Below, in pieces: positions 17,701 to 27,453 of a stretch of 64,000 nucleotides of DNA. Made by a program: the position numbers and the translations under genes. Within the stretch, counting starts at the first letter, position 1; every line of letters starts with the position of its first letter. This DNA is from Mesobacillus subterraneus (GTDB taxonomy: Bacteria > Bacillota > Bacilli > Bacillales > Cytobacillaceae). Below the pieces are notes generated by a model. That model made no database searches. It had not been told where the DNA came from and worked only from the letters and a program-made list of their open reading frames with translations. Where the stretch lies: the NCBI RefSeq assembly GCF_023715485.1, contig NZ_JAMBOF010000003.1, positions 124,001-188,000 of the forward strand. The letters are read 5' to 3'.

Positions 17701-18443
17701 ACCTCCAATTTTCAAAAAGAGAGATGCTCATAATAATTTCTGAAATATCCTTAGCAGTCATATTGTATTTAGTCGTCTCATTTACCTACCTCAATCCCAT
17801 GAAGGAAAGTGTCCTTCTGAAAGAGCAGCAGCTTGAAACTGAAAAACAACTTCAGGCGGCATACGAAAAAAGGATTTCATCTGTTCCATCAGGGGACATT
17901 AAGAGCGCTGTTGAACTTCAAAAAAGGATTCCAAATGAACCGTTTTCTGAGCAATTGATCCTGAATTTTGAAAAAGCAGAGGTTGTTTCCGACAGTACGA
18001 TTACGTTTATGGAATTCGGAGAGAGTAACTCTGGAGGACTACAATATTCTGCTGAAGATTCAGAAGGAGAATCAGCCGAAACGGATTCATCGAATCAAAA
18101 TGAAAATATATCTAAGACACAGGTCAAGATGCCTGACGGCTTGCAGAAAACATCGGTAACTCTTACAGTAGAGTCCAAGGATTATGAAGGGTTGGAGAAA
18201 TTCATTCAAATCCTGGAGGAGTCAAAAAGAGAAATGGTCGTTGAATCAATTGAATTCGAGGGACGAGAGGGAATTTCTCCTGACCCTGACACTAAAGAAA
18301 TTATTCTGTTCACGGTCACGGTTTCAGCCTTCTATTTCCCGGTTATGGATGACTCCAATGAATTCAGGACGCAGATTGAAACACCTGAACCTGCTAACAA
18401 ACGAAATCCTTTCCCATCTGTCAGCAATGATTCCGAAAACTAG
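17697..18443 (+). CDS. pilO: PilO-like pilus assembly protein
   Basis: One transmembrane segment (about residues 9-30), a coiled-coil stretch (about 38-60), an Asn/Ser/Glu-rich linker (about 100-145) and a C-terminal alpha/beta domain (about 150-225). This is the PilO plan, but sequence similarity among PilO proteins is low, so the call rests on order (pilM-pilN-pilO), topology and size (248 residues). The low-complexity linker and tail are unusual. It overlaps pilN by 4 nt and is the last gene of the pilus block, before a terminator. Confidence 0.75.
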   Translation: MNLQFSKREMLIIISEISLAVILYLVVSFTYLNPMKESVLLKEQQLETEKQLQAAYEKRISSVPSGDIKSAVELQKRIPNEPFSEQLILNFEKAEVVSDSTITFMEFGESNSGGLQYSAEDSEGESAETDSSNQNENISKTQVKMPDGLQKTSVTLTVESKDYEGLEKFIQILEESKREMVVESIEFEGREGISPDPDTKEIILFTVTVSAFYFPVMDDSNEFRTQIETPEPANKRNPFPSVSNDSEN

Positions 18444-18501
18444 TAACACAAGATACATGAGGATGATTTATCTATTAAAAAAATTGACGAAAGCATTCTA
18501 T

Positions 18502-18534
18502 AACAAGACGACAAAAGTCTTGTTATTTTTTTTT
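18502..18534 (+). terminator. Terminator at the end of the pilus operon
   Basis: AACAAGAC (18502-18509) pairs with GTCTTGTT (18517-18524), followed by A and nine T. It separates the pilus genes from spoIIB, which therefore needs its own promoter in the next 50 bp; I see TATGAT at 18540-18545 without a convincing -35. Confidence 0.85.
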
Positions 18535-18587
18535 GCCTGTATGATAGGATGGAGCAAAACAGGAACGGGCTGGAGGAGGTACAAGCA

Positions 18588-19655
18588 TTGGACAAGCACG
18601 GAAAGACGATCACTATCAAGATAAATGGCAAGGACCGTCCAATAAAAGAAGATAAATTGATTCACAAACAAGAAGATGCGGGGATCAAGATTAATCCTCT
18701 TGATAAGGATGAGGTTGAAAGCTGGGTTTTTCCAAATGATCGCGATGAAGCAATATATGAAACCGCAGCTGCCCAGGAACAGGTGGAGGAAAGCTTTGAT
18801 TGGATTTTGCCTGATCCGGTTGAAGAAGAAGCTGTAAAGGAGTACAAAATTGCTCCGAAGCAAGCTAAAAAGCAAAAGAAAAAAGGTCTGGGCATTTCTG
18901 TTTGGAATACGAAGACTAAACGCAATAACCGCCTTTATACAACTATCTTTATAACTGTCTTTTTTGCTGTTTTGCTGGGAACGGCATTTGGAGTGACCAT
19001 TCTTAAGTTTGTCAAAGAGGATTCTCAAACGATTAGGTCTGTAGTTTCCCCTCCTGCAGCTAAGCCTGTTGAGGAGAAACCTGCAGCTGTTAGCGAATCG
19101 CTGGAGTTACAGCCGATCTCCGTCTTTATTATCCAAAATGGCATCTGGGGGTCAGAAGAAGCAGCAAAGGAAGGGTTGAATTTGCTTGCAGGACAGGGCG
19201 TTACAGGTGAAATTTTTCCTGTAAATGGTAAGTTCGCCGTCTATTTAGGAACAGCTGACAGCATTGAGGCAGCGAAACAGCAGGCAAAAGCGCTCGAGGC
19301 AAAAGGCGTGAAGGTCTTTGCAAAGCCTTTTGAGATATCGGGTGGAACTGCTACAGGTCGGACTGCGGAGGAAGAGAAATTTTTACAGCAGGCGCCGGAA
19401 ATCTACGCAATTCTCATTAGCGGAGCCGGGGCATCGCCAGAGGCTGTCAAAAAAGTCGAAGATTATCATGCGATGTTAAGCAAAATTGCTGATAAAAGTG
19501 TCACTGACAAGACGATCCTTAAAGCAAAGGCTAGCTTGGAAAGAGCAAGCGGAACATTCCTTGGTTACCAAAAATCAAAAGATGCAAACCAGCTTGCCGA
19601 GATGGAAGCCGGATTGCTATCATTCCTGGCTGCCTATCAATCGATCGGCAAGTAA
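18588..19655 (+). CDS. spoIIB: Stage II sporulation protein B (SPOR-domain protein)
   Basis: Promotes septal peptidoglycan thinning and engulfment at the sporulation septum. The N-terminus KTITIKINGKDRPI matches the start of Bacillus SpoIIB. A cytoplasmic acidic region is followed by a transmembrane segment (about residues 120-141), a short linker, and a SPOR peptidoglycan-binding domain (about 180-255, with IIQNGIWGSEEAAKE). The start is a TTG at 18588, 8 nt after GGAGGAGG; an ATG further upstream lacks an RBS. It lies between comC and maf as in B. subtilis. Confidence 0.88.
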   Translation: MDKHGKTITIKINGKDRPIKEDKLIHKQEDAGIKINPLDKDEVESWVFPNDRDEAIYETAAAQEQVEESFDWILPDPVEEEAVKEYKIAPKQAKKQKKKGLGISVWNTKTKRNNRLYTTIFITVFFAVLLGTAFGVTILKFVKEDSQTIRSVVSPPAAKPVEEKPAAVSESLELQPISVFIIQNGIWGSEEAAKEGLNLLAGQGVTGEIFPVNGKFAVYLGTADSIEAAKQQAKALEAKGVKVFAKPFEISGGTATGRTAEEEKFLQQAPEIYAILISGAGASPEAVKKVEDYHAMLSKIADKSVTDKTILKAKASLERASGTFLGYQKSKDANQLAEMEAGLLSFLAAYQSIGK

Positions 19656-19706
19656 AGGCCGCAATGACTGTTAACTGAATATTTTCCGGGAAATTGAACA
19701 AATTAA

Positions 19707-19746
19707 CAGAGCCTTCGCCATATTGCGGCAGGCTCTGATTTTTTTT
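19707..19746 (+). terminator. Terminator after spoIIB
   Basis: CAGAGCCT (19707-19714) pairs with AGGCTCTG (19730-19737), with further CGC/GCG pairing inside, followed by eight T. Confidence 0.85.
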
Positions 19747-19842
19747 GCCAGTTTAACGACTAAAGATTGTTTGATATGTTGAAGTTTGTTACGATTAGCT
19801 TGTATCTCCCTTAGATGCAAAAAAGAAAAGAAAGGTGATTAT

Positions 19843-20415
19843 ATGCAACGCCTCATTTTAGCCTCATCTTCTCCACGGCGAAAAGAACTTCTTGAAAACC
19901 TCCGCTTAAACTTCGAAATCTCGAGCAGTGATGCTGACGAAAGTTTCAGTGAGTCATTGAGCCCTTCAGAAGCAGTTATGGAGCTTGCTTCAAGAAAGTC
20001 AGGGACAGTGTCTGCTAATTTCCCGGAATGTTTTGTGATCGGCTCGGATACCGTCGTTGTCCATGAAGGAATGATCCTCGGGAAGCCTGAAAGCGGGCAG
20101 GAAGCCTTTGAGATGCTCCGAAAGCTGTCTGGGAACACTCATTCAGTTTACACAGGAGTATCGATTATCTCCCCTGAGAAGGAAATGCGTTTTTATGAAA
20201 AAACAGATGTGACGTTCTGGGAATTGTCAGATGAAGAAATTGACACCTATATAAAGAGCGGTGAACCATTCGATAAGGCGGGCGGCTACGGAATCCAGGG
20301 GTTTGGCAGCATGCTTGTCAGGGAAATCAGTGGTGACTATTACACAGTTGTTGGGCTGCCTGTATCAAGATTGGTCAGGGAATTAAGAAAAATCGGTTAC
20401 ATCCTTCCTTATTAA
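19843..20415 (+). CDS. maf: Maf family nucleoside triphosphate pyrophosphatase
   Basis: House-cleaning enzyme that hydrolyses dTTP/UTP and modified pyrimidine NTPs; overexpression is linked to septum inhibition in B. subtilis. It begins with the substrate-binding ASSSPRRKELL motif, has the catalytic IGSDTVV block (about residues 66-72, Asp) and KAGGYGIQG near residue 145. The length of 190 is normal. I chose the ATG at 19843, with AAAGGTG upstream, because ASSSPRR starts 6 residues later as in all Maf proteins. Confidence 0.95.
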   Translation: MQRLILASSSPRRKELLENLRLNFEISSSDADESFSESLSPSEAVMELASRKSGTVSANFPECFVIGSDTVVVHEGMILGKPESGQEAFEMLRKLSGNTHSVYTGVSIISPEKEMRFYEKTDVTFWELSDEEIDTYIKSGEPFDKAGGYGIQGFGSMLVREISGDYYTVVGLPVSRLVRELRKIGYILPY

Positions 20416-20481
20416 AAGATTGCCACAGAAACTTCTTCGACATTTTCCTCGTCATAATCAATTGACTGGGAGGAAGTTCAA

Positions 20482-21171
20482 TTGTCAACGACTTCATTAA
20501 TGATCAGAGATTATCCGCAAAACGAACGGCCGAGAGAGCGGTTTGTACAGAACGGTCCCCAGAGCCTCTCGAATCATGAATTGCTTGCCCTATTATTAGG
20601 GACAGGTTCAAGAGAGGAATCAGTCCTTCAGCTGGCAAACAGGATGCTTTCCCAGTTTGAAGGCCTTCGTCTGTTAAAAGATGCTACCCTTGAAGAACTT
20701 ACGCAAATAAAAGGGATTGGAACAGCAAAAGCGATCCATGTCCTGGCGGCTGTTGAAATCGGCAGACGCATTGCCAACCACACGCTTGATGAACGCTATG
20801 TGATCCGCTCCCCAGAGGACGGCGCAAAATATTTAATGAACGATATGCGCTTCCTGACTCAGGAGCATTTTGTCTGCCTTTATTTAAATACGAAAAACCA
20901 GGTAATCCACAAGCAGACCATTTTCATCGGCAGCCTGAACGCTTCCATTGTCCACCCAAGGGAAGTATATAAGGAAGCTGTCCGCAGATCGGCTGCATCA
21001 GTCATTTGTGTCCACAACCATCCATCCGGCGACCCGACACCGAGCAGGGAGGATATTGAGGTCACGAAGCGTTTGTCGGAATCGGGGAAAATTGTCGGAA
21101 TCGAATTGCTTGACCATTTGATAATTGGCGAAAATAAATATGTTAGTTTGAAGGAAAAAGGGTATGTATGA
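20482..21171 (+). CDS. radC: RadC/JAB-domain protein
   Basis: The N-terminal helix-hairpin-helix part (to about residue 100, with IKGIGTAKA) is followed by an MPN/JAMM-like metalloprotease domain with HNHPSGDPTPSRED near residues 176-189. The old DNA repair role was not confirmed, and the cellular function is uncertain. The 229-residue length is normal. The TTG start at 20482 is preceded by GGGAGGA at 8 nt. It lies between maf and mreB as in B. subtilis. Confidence 0.93.
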   Translation: MSTTSLMIRDYPQNERPRERFVQNGPQSLSNHELLALLLGTGSREESVLQLANRMLSQFEGLRLLKDATLEELTQIKGIGTAKAIHVLAAVEIGRRIANHTLDERYVIRSPEDGAKYLMNDMRFLTQEHFVCLYLNTKNQVIHKQTIFIGSLNASIVHPREVYKEAVRRSAASVICVHNHPSGDPTPSREDIEVTKRLSESGKIVGIELLDHLIIGENKYVSLKEKGYV

Positions 21172-21180
21172 TACTAGGAT

Positions 21181-21208
21181 TTTGATTGACGTTGGGTTAT
21201 AATATAAT
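21181..21208 (+). promoter_or_regulatory. Possible mreB promoter
   Basis: Two overlapping TATAAT hexamers (21198-21203 and 21203-21208) with TTTGAT at 21181-21186 as a -35, 16 bp from the second. The mreB start is about 120 nt downstream, leaving a long AT-rich leader. Confidence 0.4.
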
Positions 21209-21279
21209 TTATGATTTTTGCGGATAAAGTTAATAATTTGTCAGAAAATCTGCTAATAAACAATCAACACACTTTGTAA

Positions 21280-22353
<1,074 letters not shown>

Positions 22354-22354
22354 G

Positions 22355-22404
22355 AGAAGAAGGGAAGCGGGAGTAACTCCTACTTCCCTGCTCTTCTGTT
22401 TTTC
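22355..22404 (+). terminator. Stem-loop between mreB and mreC
   Basis: AGAAGA-AGGGAAG (22355-22367) pairs with CTTCCCT-TCTTCT (22383-22397) with a small internal bulge, then GTTTTTC. The short T-run and close mreC start suggest a partial terminator that lowers mreC/mreD relative to mreB. Confidence 0.65.
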
Positions 22405-22433
22405 ATAATTTTTAGATTGAAGAGGTGTAAATC

Positions 22434-23324
22434 ATGCCACAGTTCTTTTTTAATAAACGCCTGATAATGCTGCTTGTGAGCATTATAGTCCTCGTGGCAT
22501 TGATAGGTTTTTCTTTAAGGGACAGGGAAGAATTGTCTTGGCCTGAGCAATTCATCAAGGATTCAACCAGTTGGGTGCAAACCCTTGTTTCAAGACCTGC
22601 CAATTATATTGCCGGTTATATTGAGAGCCTTCAAGACTTGCAAAATACATATCAGGAAAATAAAGAATTGAAGAAACGTGTTGACGATATGGCACGACTT
22701 GAAGCAAAGGTATATTCCCTTGAAAAAGAAAACGAGGAGCTTCAGGAGATTTTAGATAAAGAAGAGTCTCTTTCAGACTACGAACCGATCCAGGCAATCA
22801 GGATTGCCCGGAGTCCCGAAAGATGGAACGAGCTAATCATCATTAATAAAGGCAAGTCCCACGGTGTCGAAAAAAACATGGCTGTGATCACTGCGAGAGG
22901 ATTGATCGGAAAGGTGAAGAGCACGACGCCATTTTCATCCACGGTGCAGCTCGTCAGCGCATTGGATCCAACCAATAGGATATCAGCCCTGCTTCAAGCT
23001 GAAACTGAGCTTCATGGCACGATCGACGGATATGATAAGGAAAAGGAATTGCTCCTGCTGAAGGGTCTTCCTTATGACGCAAAGGTAGAAAAAGGCCAGA
23101 ATGTAGTGACTTCCGGCATGGGCGGAGTATTTCCCAAGAATCTTCCAATTGGAAAGGTTGTTAAGGTAGTCCCTGATGAGTTCGGCCTTAATCAAACCGC
23201 TTATATAAAACCAGAAGCAGATCTCTATGATCTTGAACACGTGATGGTCGTAAAGAAATCGATGCCTTCTATTAATTTTGAAGATAGTGCCGAAGATGGC
23301 GAAGGCGAGGAGGAAGGCAATTGA
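22434..23324 (+). CDS. mreC: Rod shape-determining protein MreC
   Basis: Single-pass membrane protein: a transmembrane helix at about residues 9-27, an extracellular coiled coil (about 67-105) and two beta-barrel domains (about 115-275). It connects MreB to the wall synthases outside. The length of 296 is typical. It ends in an acidic tail and overlaps mreD by 4 nt. Confidence 0.95.
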   Translation: MPQFFFNKRLIMLLVSIIVLVALIGFSLRDREELSWPEQFIKDSTSWVQTLVSRPANYIAGYIESLQDLQNTYQENKELKKRVDDMARLEAKVYSLEKENEELQEILDKEESLSDYEPIQAIRIARSPERWNELIIINKGKSHGVEKNMAVITARGLIGKVKSTTPFSSTVQLVSALDPTNRISALLQAETELHGTIDGYDKEKELLLLKGLPYDAKVEKGQNVVTSGMGGVFPKNLPIGKVVKVVPDEFGLNQTAYIKPEADLYDLEHVMVVKKSMPSINFEDSAEDGEGEEEGN

Positions 23325-23839
23325 TCCGATTCTTGCTGCCAGCCATGTTCGCTTTTCTGTTCATCCTGGAAAGTTTATTTGTCGAGCTTCTCCCGGCTGA
23401 GTTATTCAATAGTGACCGAATACTTGCGCCACATTTCCTAATGGTCGGAATTCTGTTTTTGACGGCTTATTTAAGCCCGAAGCACGGGATCATGTACGGT
23501 TTTATTTTCGGTCTTCTTTTTGATGTTGTTTACACAGAAATCATCGGGATCTATCTTTTCATGTTCCCGTTCATCGCCTACCTTTTCACATACATGATAA
23601 GAGTGCTGCAAACCAATGTACTCATCGTGTCACTCTTATCGCTGATTGGGGTAGCCCTTTTGGAAACAGGTGTTTACCAGATGATGCACTTGATAAAAAT
23701 TACTGACCTGGATTTTAATGCCTATGTTAAAATAAGACTAGTCCCAACATTGATATTGAATTTAGCTTTCATCGTAATTGCTGCCTATCCTTTCAAAAGG
23801 CAGTTTGAAAATGCTGCCGACCGGCTGCGCAACGATTAA
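23321..23839 (+). CDS. mreD: Rod shape-determining protein MreD
   Basis: Hydrophobic 172-residue protein with about five transmembrane segments, fitting MreD of the elongasome. The start is TTG at 23321, overlapping the mreC stop; GAGGAAGG upstream serves as RBS. The position between mreC and minC is the B. subtilis order. Confidence 0.92.
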   Translation: MIRFLLPAMFAFLFILESLFVELLPAELFNSDRILAPHFLMVGILFLTAYLSPKHGIMYGFIFGLLFDVVYTEIIGIYLFMFPFIAYLFTYMIRVLQTNVLIVSLLSLIGVALLETGVYQMMHLIKITDLDFNAYVKIRLVPTLILNLAFIVIAAYPFKRQFENAADRLRND

Positions 23840-23924
23840 GAAAATTCTTTAGCCCCGCCTATTCAAATAAAGGATATTGACGGATAGTTGTCGAATTTCT
23901 TTTACCATTGAGGTGAACATCCGT

Positions 23925-24605
23925 ATGAAAAAAACACAAAATGTGACAATTAAAGGGACCAAGGATGGATTGACCCTCCATTTGGATGATACTTGCTCCT
24001 ATGATGAACTGAAAAAAGAGCTCGATCGAAAGCTTTCCAATTCTTCACGTGTCCAGGAGGAGCAGCAATTGTTCTCGGTAAAGGTGAAGGTAGGAAATAG
24101 GTACCTGACCGAAAAGCAGGAGGAAGAGCTGAAAGACCTGATCCGCCAAAAAAGAAACTTAATCGTTGAGGACCTTGAAACAAATGTGATTACGAAAGCG
24201 GAAGCTGAACGGCTAAGGAAAGAAACGGAAATTGTTCCTGTAGCCAGGGTAATACGTTCCGGCCAGGTTCTTGAAATAGTAGGCGATTTGCTGCTTATAG
24301 GAGACGTCAATCCTGGAGGCACAGTTAAAGCGACAGGTAATATTTTTATCATGGGTGCCCTGAAAGGAATAGCCCATGCTGGCTCAGACGGCAATGAAGA
24401 TGCAGTCATAGCCGCGTCAGTCATGAAGCCTTCGCAACTACGGATCAGCGACTGTATCAATCGCGCTCCTGATCAGGTGCCGGATGAAGAAAACCGTGTA
24501 ATGGAATGTGCTTACATATCAGACACACAACAGATTGTTGTTGATAGATTGCAAGTTTTAATGAGAAAAAGACCTAATTTAACTAGATTCGAAGGAGGCC
24601 TCTAA
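23925..24605 (+). CDS. minC: Septum site-determining protein MinC
   Basis: FtsZ assembly inhibitor that, with MinD and DivIVA, prevents division at poles. The N-terminal domain (to about residue 100) contacts FtsZ; the C-terminal beta-helix (about 108-215, with [35 protein letters not shown]-type repeats) binds MinD. The length of 226 is normal. The ATG at 23925 has GAGGTGA 8 nt before it. minD starts 1 nt after its stop. Confidence 0.96.
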   Translation: MKKTQNVTIKGTKDGLTLHLDDTCSYDELKKELDRKLSNSSRVQEEQQLFSVKVKVGNRYLTEKQEEELKDLIRQKRNLIVEDLETNVITKAEAERLRKETEIVPVARVIRSGQVLEIVGDLLLIGDVNPGGTVKATGNIFIMGALKGIAHAGSDGNEDAVIAASVMKPSQLRISDCINRAPDQVPDEENRVMECAYISDTQQIVVDRLQVLMRKRPNLTRFEGGL

Positions 24606-24606
24606 A

Positions 24607-25410
24607 GTGGGAGAAGCGATAGTAGTTACATCCGGAAAAGGCGGAGTTGGCAAAACGACAACTTCTGCTAATATTGGTACAGCTTTGGCACTTCAAGGCA
24701 AAAGAGTCTGTCTTGTCGATACAGATATCGGCTTGCGCAATTTAGACGTTGTCATGGGGCTTGAAAACCGTATTATATATGATCTTGTCGATGTGATTGA
24801 AGGAAGATGCAAAATCCATCAGGCACTTGTAAAAGATAAACGCTTCGATGACCACCTTTACTTGCTTCCAGCCGCACAGACCAGCGATAAAACGGCGGTC
24901 CAGCCGGAACAAATGAAAAAATTGATCAACGAACTGAAGCAAGACTATGATTATATCGTAATTGACTGCCCGGCAGGTATTGAGCAGGGCTATAAAAATG
25001 CTGTTGCCGGTGCCGACAAGGCGATCGTAGTGACAACACCTGAAGTATCCGCCGTCAGGGATGCTGACAGGATTATCGGCTTGCTCGAAAAAGAAGAGAA
25101 TGTCGAAGCGCCAAAACTAGTCATCAACCGTATCCGCAGCCATATGATGAAAAATGGCGATATGCTGGATGTCGATGAAATCACGACACATCTTTCTATC
25201 GATTTGATCGGTATTGTTGCCGACGACGACGAAGTCATCAAAGCTTCAAACCACGGCGAACCTATCGCTTTGAACCCAAACAGCAAAGCATCAATCGCAT
25301 ACCGCAACATCGCCCGGAGGATTCTTGGCGAATCTGTTCCATTGCAGCAGCTTGATAGCGACAATAAAGGCGTATTCTCAAAGATCAAGAAATTTTTCGG
25401 GGTCCGTTAA
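24607..25410 (+). CDS. minD: Septum site-determining protein MinD
   Basis: ParA-family ATPase that binds membrane and recruits MinC. The deviant Walker A KGGVGKTT is at residues 11-18, and the C-terminus ends in a short amphipathic membrane-targeting helix (FSKIKKFFG). The GTG start at 24607 follows GGAGG at 8 nt. At 267 residues it is full length. It is the last gene of the mre-min cluster; a repeat element follows. Confidence 0.97.
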   Translation: MGEAIVVTSGKGGVGKTTTSANIGTALALQGKRVCLVDTDIGLRNLDVVMGLENRIIYDLVDVIEGRCKIHQALVKDKRFDDHLYLLPAAQTSDKTAVQPEQMKKLINELKQDYDYIVIDCPAGIEQGYKNAVAGADKAIVVTTPEVSAVRDADRIIGLLEKEENVEAPKLVINRIRSHMMKNGDMLDVDEITTHLSIDLIGIVADDDEVIKASNHGEPIALNPNSKASIAYRNIARRILGESVPLQQLDSDNKGVFSKIKKFFGVR

Positions 25411-25453
25411 TAAAATTCAGGCTCTGCTAAAACACAATGTTGTTATTAAACCC

Positions 25454-25585
25454 TGTTGATTGGAGTGGAAGGCGCGCAGACTCCTGCGGGATCAGCTGGA
25501 CAGGTGAGATCCCGCAGGAGCTTGCGACGAGGAGGCTCACCGCCAGCCCCGCGGCAAGCGAAGCGCCTGGAACGGAAATCAACAG
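25454..25585. repeat. Structured intergenic repeat, family A (long copy)
   Basis: Bounded by CTGTTGATT and AATCAACAG in inverted orientation. Inside, CTCCTGCGGGATC (25482-25494) pairs perfectly with GATCCCGCAGGAG (25508-25520), and the rest is GC-rich compared with the surroundings. No ORF of note. I recognise it as a palindromic element scattered widely in Bacillaceae genomes. A shorter relative is at 44677-44762. It makes up most of the minD-spoIVFA gap (25411-25754); the remainder (25586-25754) holds the spoIVFA leader and a possible hairpin at about 25612-25659 (AAGGCACATGT with ACATGTGCCTT). Confidence 0.8.
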
Positions 25586-25610
25586 ACTAATTTAACAGAA
25601 CCAAAATTTA

Positions 25611-25659
25611 AAGGCACATGTTCCTGATGTATTCCTGCATCCTTGGACATGTGCCTTTT
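25611..25659 (+). terminator. Terminator after minD/repeat
   Basis: AAAGGCACATGT (25610-25621) pairs with ACATGTGCCTTTTT (about 25648-25661), ending in five T. The loop is about 26 nt. It would close the mre-min transcription unit before spoIVFA. Confidence 0.6.
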
Positions 25660-25754
25660 TGTTTTCACTCAGTCTTTTCTTTCTAGTCATACTCTCATTG
25701 GACAGGTCATACACTTGTACTAACTTAGAGTACAAGGGGATTGGTGGGGATTGG

Positions 25755-26531
25755 ATGAGCTCGAGAACTGATGATGTCCGCAAGAGGATGATGAAGAGGA
25801 AAAAAGAGCGGGAAAGAATGGAGAAAATGAACCATAGCCGTTTATTTTCTACGGATGAAGAACGGCATGGCTTCGACAGGATTCCATCGTATGATATTGG
25901 TCCGGATGAAGGCGGCCATCCTTTATTCAAAAAAGAAGTGTTCTTATTCAAGGTGCTGGCATCCGCATGTCTGGTATTGATTGTGGCAATTATTTTCCGG
26001 AGTCCTTCCGAAAAAGCAGAAACCATTCAAAATTATGTAAAGCACACCATGGATCAGGAATTCCAGTTTGCTGCGGTTTCCGACTGGTATGAAGACCAAT
26101 TTGGCAAACCTCTGGCGTTGCTGCCGGCAAAAAATGATGGTGAGGAAGACAAGCAGGATTTGTCAGAGGATAGCGAATATGCACTGCCTGCTTCTGGAAG
26201 AATTCTCGAGGATTTTGGCGACAATGGTCAAAGGATCATGATTGAAACAGGAAAAGGAGCCGATGTTGAGTCGATGAATGAAGGCCTTGTCCATTTCGTC
26301 GGAATGAAGGATGGTTTTGGCAAGACGGTCATTATCCAGCATGGCGATAAAAGTGAAACATGGTACGGGAATCTCGAAAATATTGACGTAAACCTTTATG
26401 AATATATCTCAAAGGGCACAAAGGTAGGAACAGCGATGGACAGTACGGATGGTACAAAGGGCTCCTTTTATTTCGCGATAAAAAAAGGGGATGATTTCAT
26501 TGATCCCGTCCAGGTGATCAAATTTGAATAA
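25755..26531 (+). CDS. spoIVFA: SpoIVFA, regulator of sigma-K processing
   Basis: Mother-cell protein in the outer forespore membrane that holds and inhibits the SpoIVFB protease until the forespore signal. A basic cytoplasmic N-terminus is followed by one transmembrane segment (about residues 70-88) and a LytM/M23-like domain (about 150-258, ILEDFGDNGQRIMIE...). It lacks the HxH zinc ligands of active M23 peptidases. The ATG at 25755 follows GGTGGGG. It overlaps spoIVFB by 8 nt, which fits the 1:1 complex. Confidence 0.9.
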   Translation: MSSRTDDVRKRMMKRKKERERMEKMNHSRLFSTDEERHGFDRIPSYDIGPDEGGHPLFKKEVFLFKVLASACLVLIVAIIFRSPSEKAETIQNYVKHTMDQEFQFAAVSDWYEDQFGKPLALLPAKNDGEEDKQDLSEDSEYALPASGRILEDFGDNGQRIMIETGKGADVESMNEGLVHFVGMKDGFGKTVIIQHGDKSETWYGNLENIDVNLYEYISKGTKVGTAMDSTDGTKGSFYFAIKKGDDFIDPVQVIKFE

Positions 26532-27390
26532 AGCCATTGAATTATTGCGAAAAATACAGATACATCCATTATTGTGGATGGTCATAGCCCTTGCTGTCGC
26601 AACCGCGCATTTTATAGAGCTGATGATGGTGCTGCTGATTATTTTTGTTCATGAAATGGGACATGGTGCTGCAGCCTCTTTTTTTTCGTGGAGAATCAAG
26701 AAAATAGCCCTGCTGCCTTTTGGCGGGGTTGCAGAAATGGATGAGCATGGGAACAGGCCGTTAAAAGAAGAGCTGATTGTGGTCCTGGCAGGACCGCTTC
26801 AGCATATATGGCTGATCGCGGTCGCCTATCTATTATTCCTTACTGGTGTCATACCTGAAAAATGGCATGCACTGTTCGTTGACTATAATCTGATGGTGTT
26901 ATTATTCAATTTAATGCCAATATGGCCGCTTGATGGCGGCAAACTGGTATTCATCCTGTTTTCAATGAGCTTTTCCTTTCAGGAGGCACATGTGAAGACT
27001 CTATATACATCTTTAGTGGCACTGACCATCTTTTCAATCATTCTCATGATTATTGCGCCTTTGACTCTGAATGTCTGGGTGATCATTGGCTTTCTGGCAT
27101 TTTCACTTTATTATGAATGGAAACAAAGACGATTCATCTTCATGCGTTTTTTGATGGAAAGGCATTACGGTAAACAGGCGGACTTCAGGCAGTTGAAGCC
27201 AATCAATGTGGCAGAAAACGAAATGGTCGGGCGAGTCCTTGAAAAATTCCAGCGCGGCTGCAAGCATCCAATCATCGTCAAGAAGCTGAATGGCAAAGAA
27301 ACGGTGATGGACGAGAATGAATTGCTCCATGCTTTTTTCAGTGAAAAACTGATGTCGGCGAAAATTGCAGATTTGCTTTACACCTATTGA
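26524..27390 (+). CDS. spoIVFB: SpoIVFB, pro-sigma-K intramembrane metalloprotease
   Basis: Site-2-protease family (M50) enzyme that cleaves pro-sigma-K in the mother cell. The zinc motif HEMGH is at residues 43-47, and the second ligand lies in NLMPIWPLDGGK (about 130-141). Six hydrophobic segments precede a C-terminal CBS domain (about 200-288). The TTG start at 26524 overlaps the spoIVFA end. At 288 residues it is full length. Confidence 0.93.
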   Translation: MNKAIELLRKIQIHPLLWMVIALAVATAHFIELMMVLLIIFVHEMGHGAAASFFSWRIKKIALLPFGGVAEMDEHGNRPLKEELIVVLAGPLQHIWLIAVAYLLFLTGVIPEKWHALFVDYNLMVLLFNLMPIWPLDGGKLVFILFSMSFSFQEAHVKTLYTSLVALTIFSIILMIIAPLTLNVWVIIGFLAFSLYYEWKQRRFIFMRFLMERHYGKQADFRQLKPINVAENEMVGRVLEKFQRGCKHPIIVKKLNGKETVMDENELLHAFFSEKLMSAKIADLLYTY

Positions 27391-27404
27391 AATAGGATAA
27401 TTAA

Positions 27405-27439
27405 TGTAGTGGGAAGCCTTTTCCCGCTGCATTTTTTTA
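27405..27439 (+). terminator. Terminator after spoIVFB
   Basis: TGTAGTGGGAA (27405-27415) pairs with TTCCCGCTGCA (27421-27431), 11 bp with two G-U pairs, then seven T. It lies only 15 nt before the next start codon. Confidence 0.7.
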
Positions 27440-27453
27440 TACAGGGAGAAACT

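Noticed and set aside
7050-18443. Assigning the locus to a ComG-type competence pseudopilus
   Set aside because: Presence of PilT, PilM, PilN, PilO and a PilX-like pilin fits a true type IV pilus; comG operons lack these.
25454-25585. Family A repeat as an insertion sequence
   Set aside because: No transposase frame; only a palindromic noncoding element of about 130 bp.
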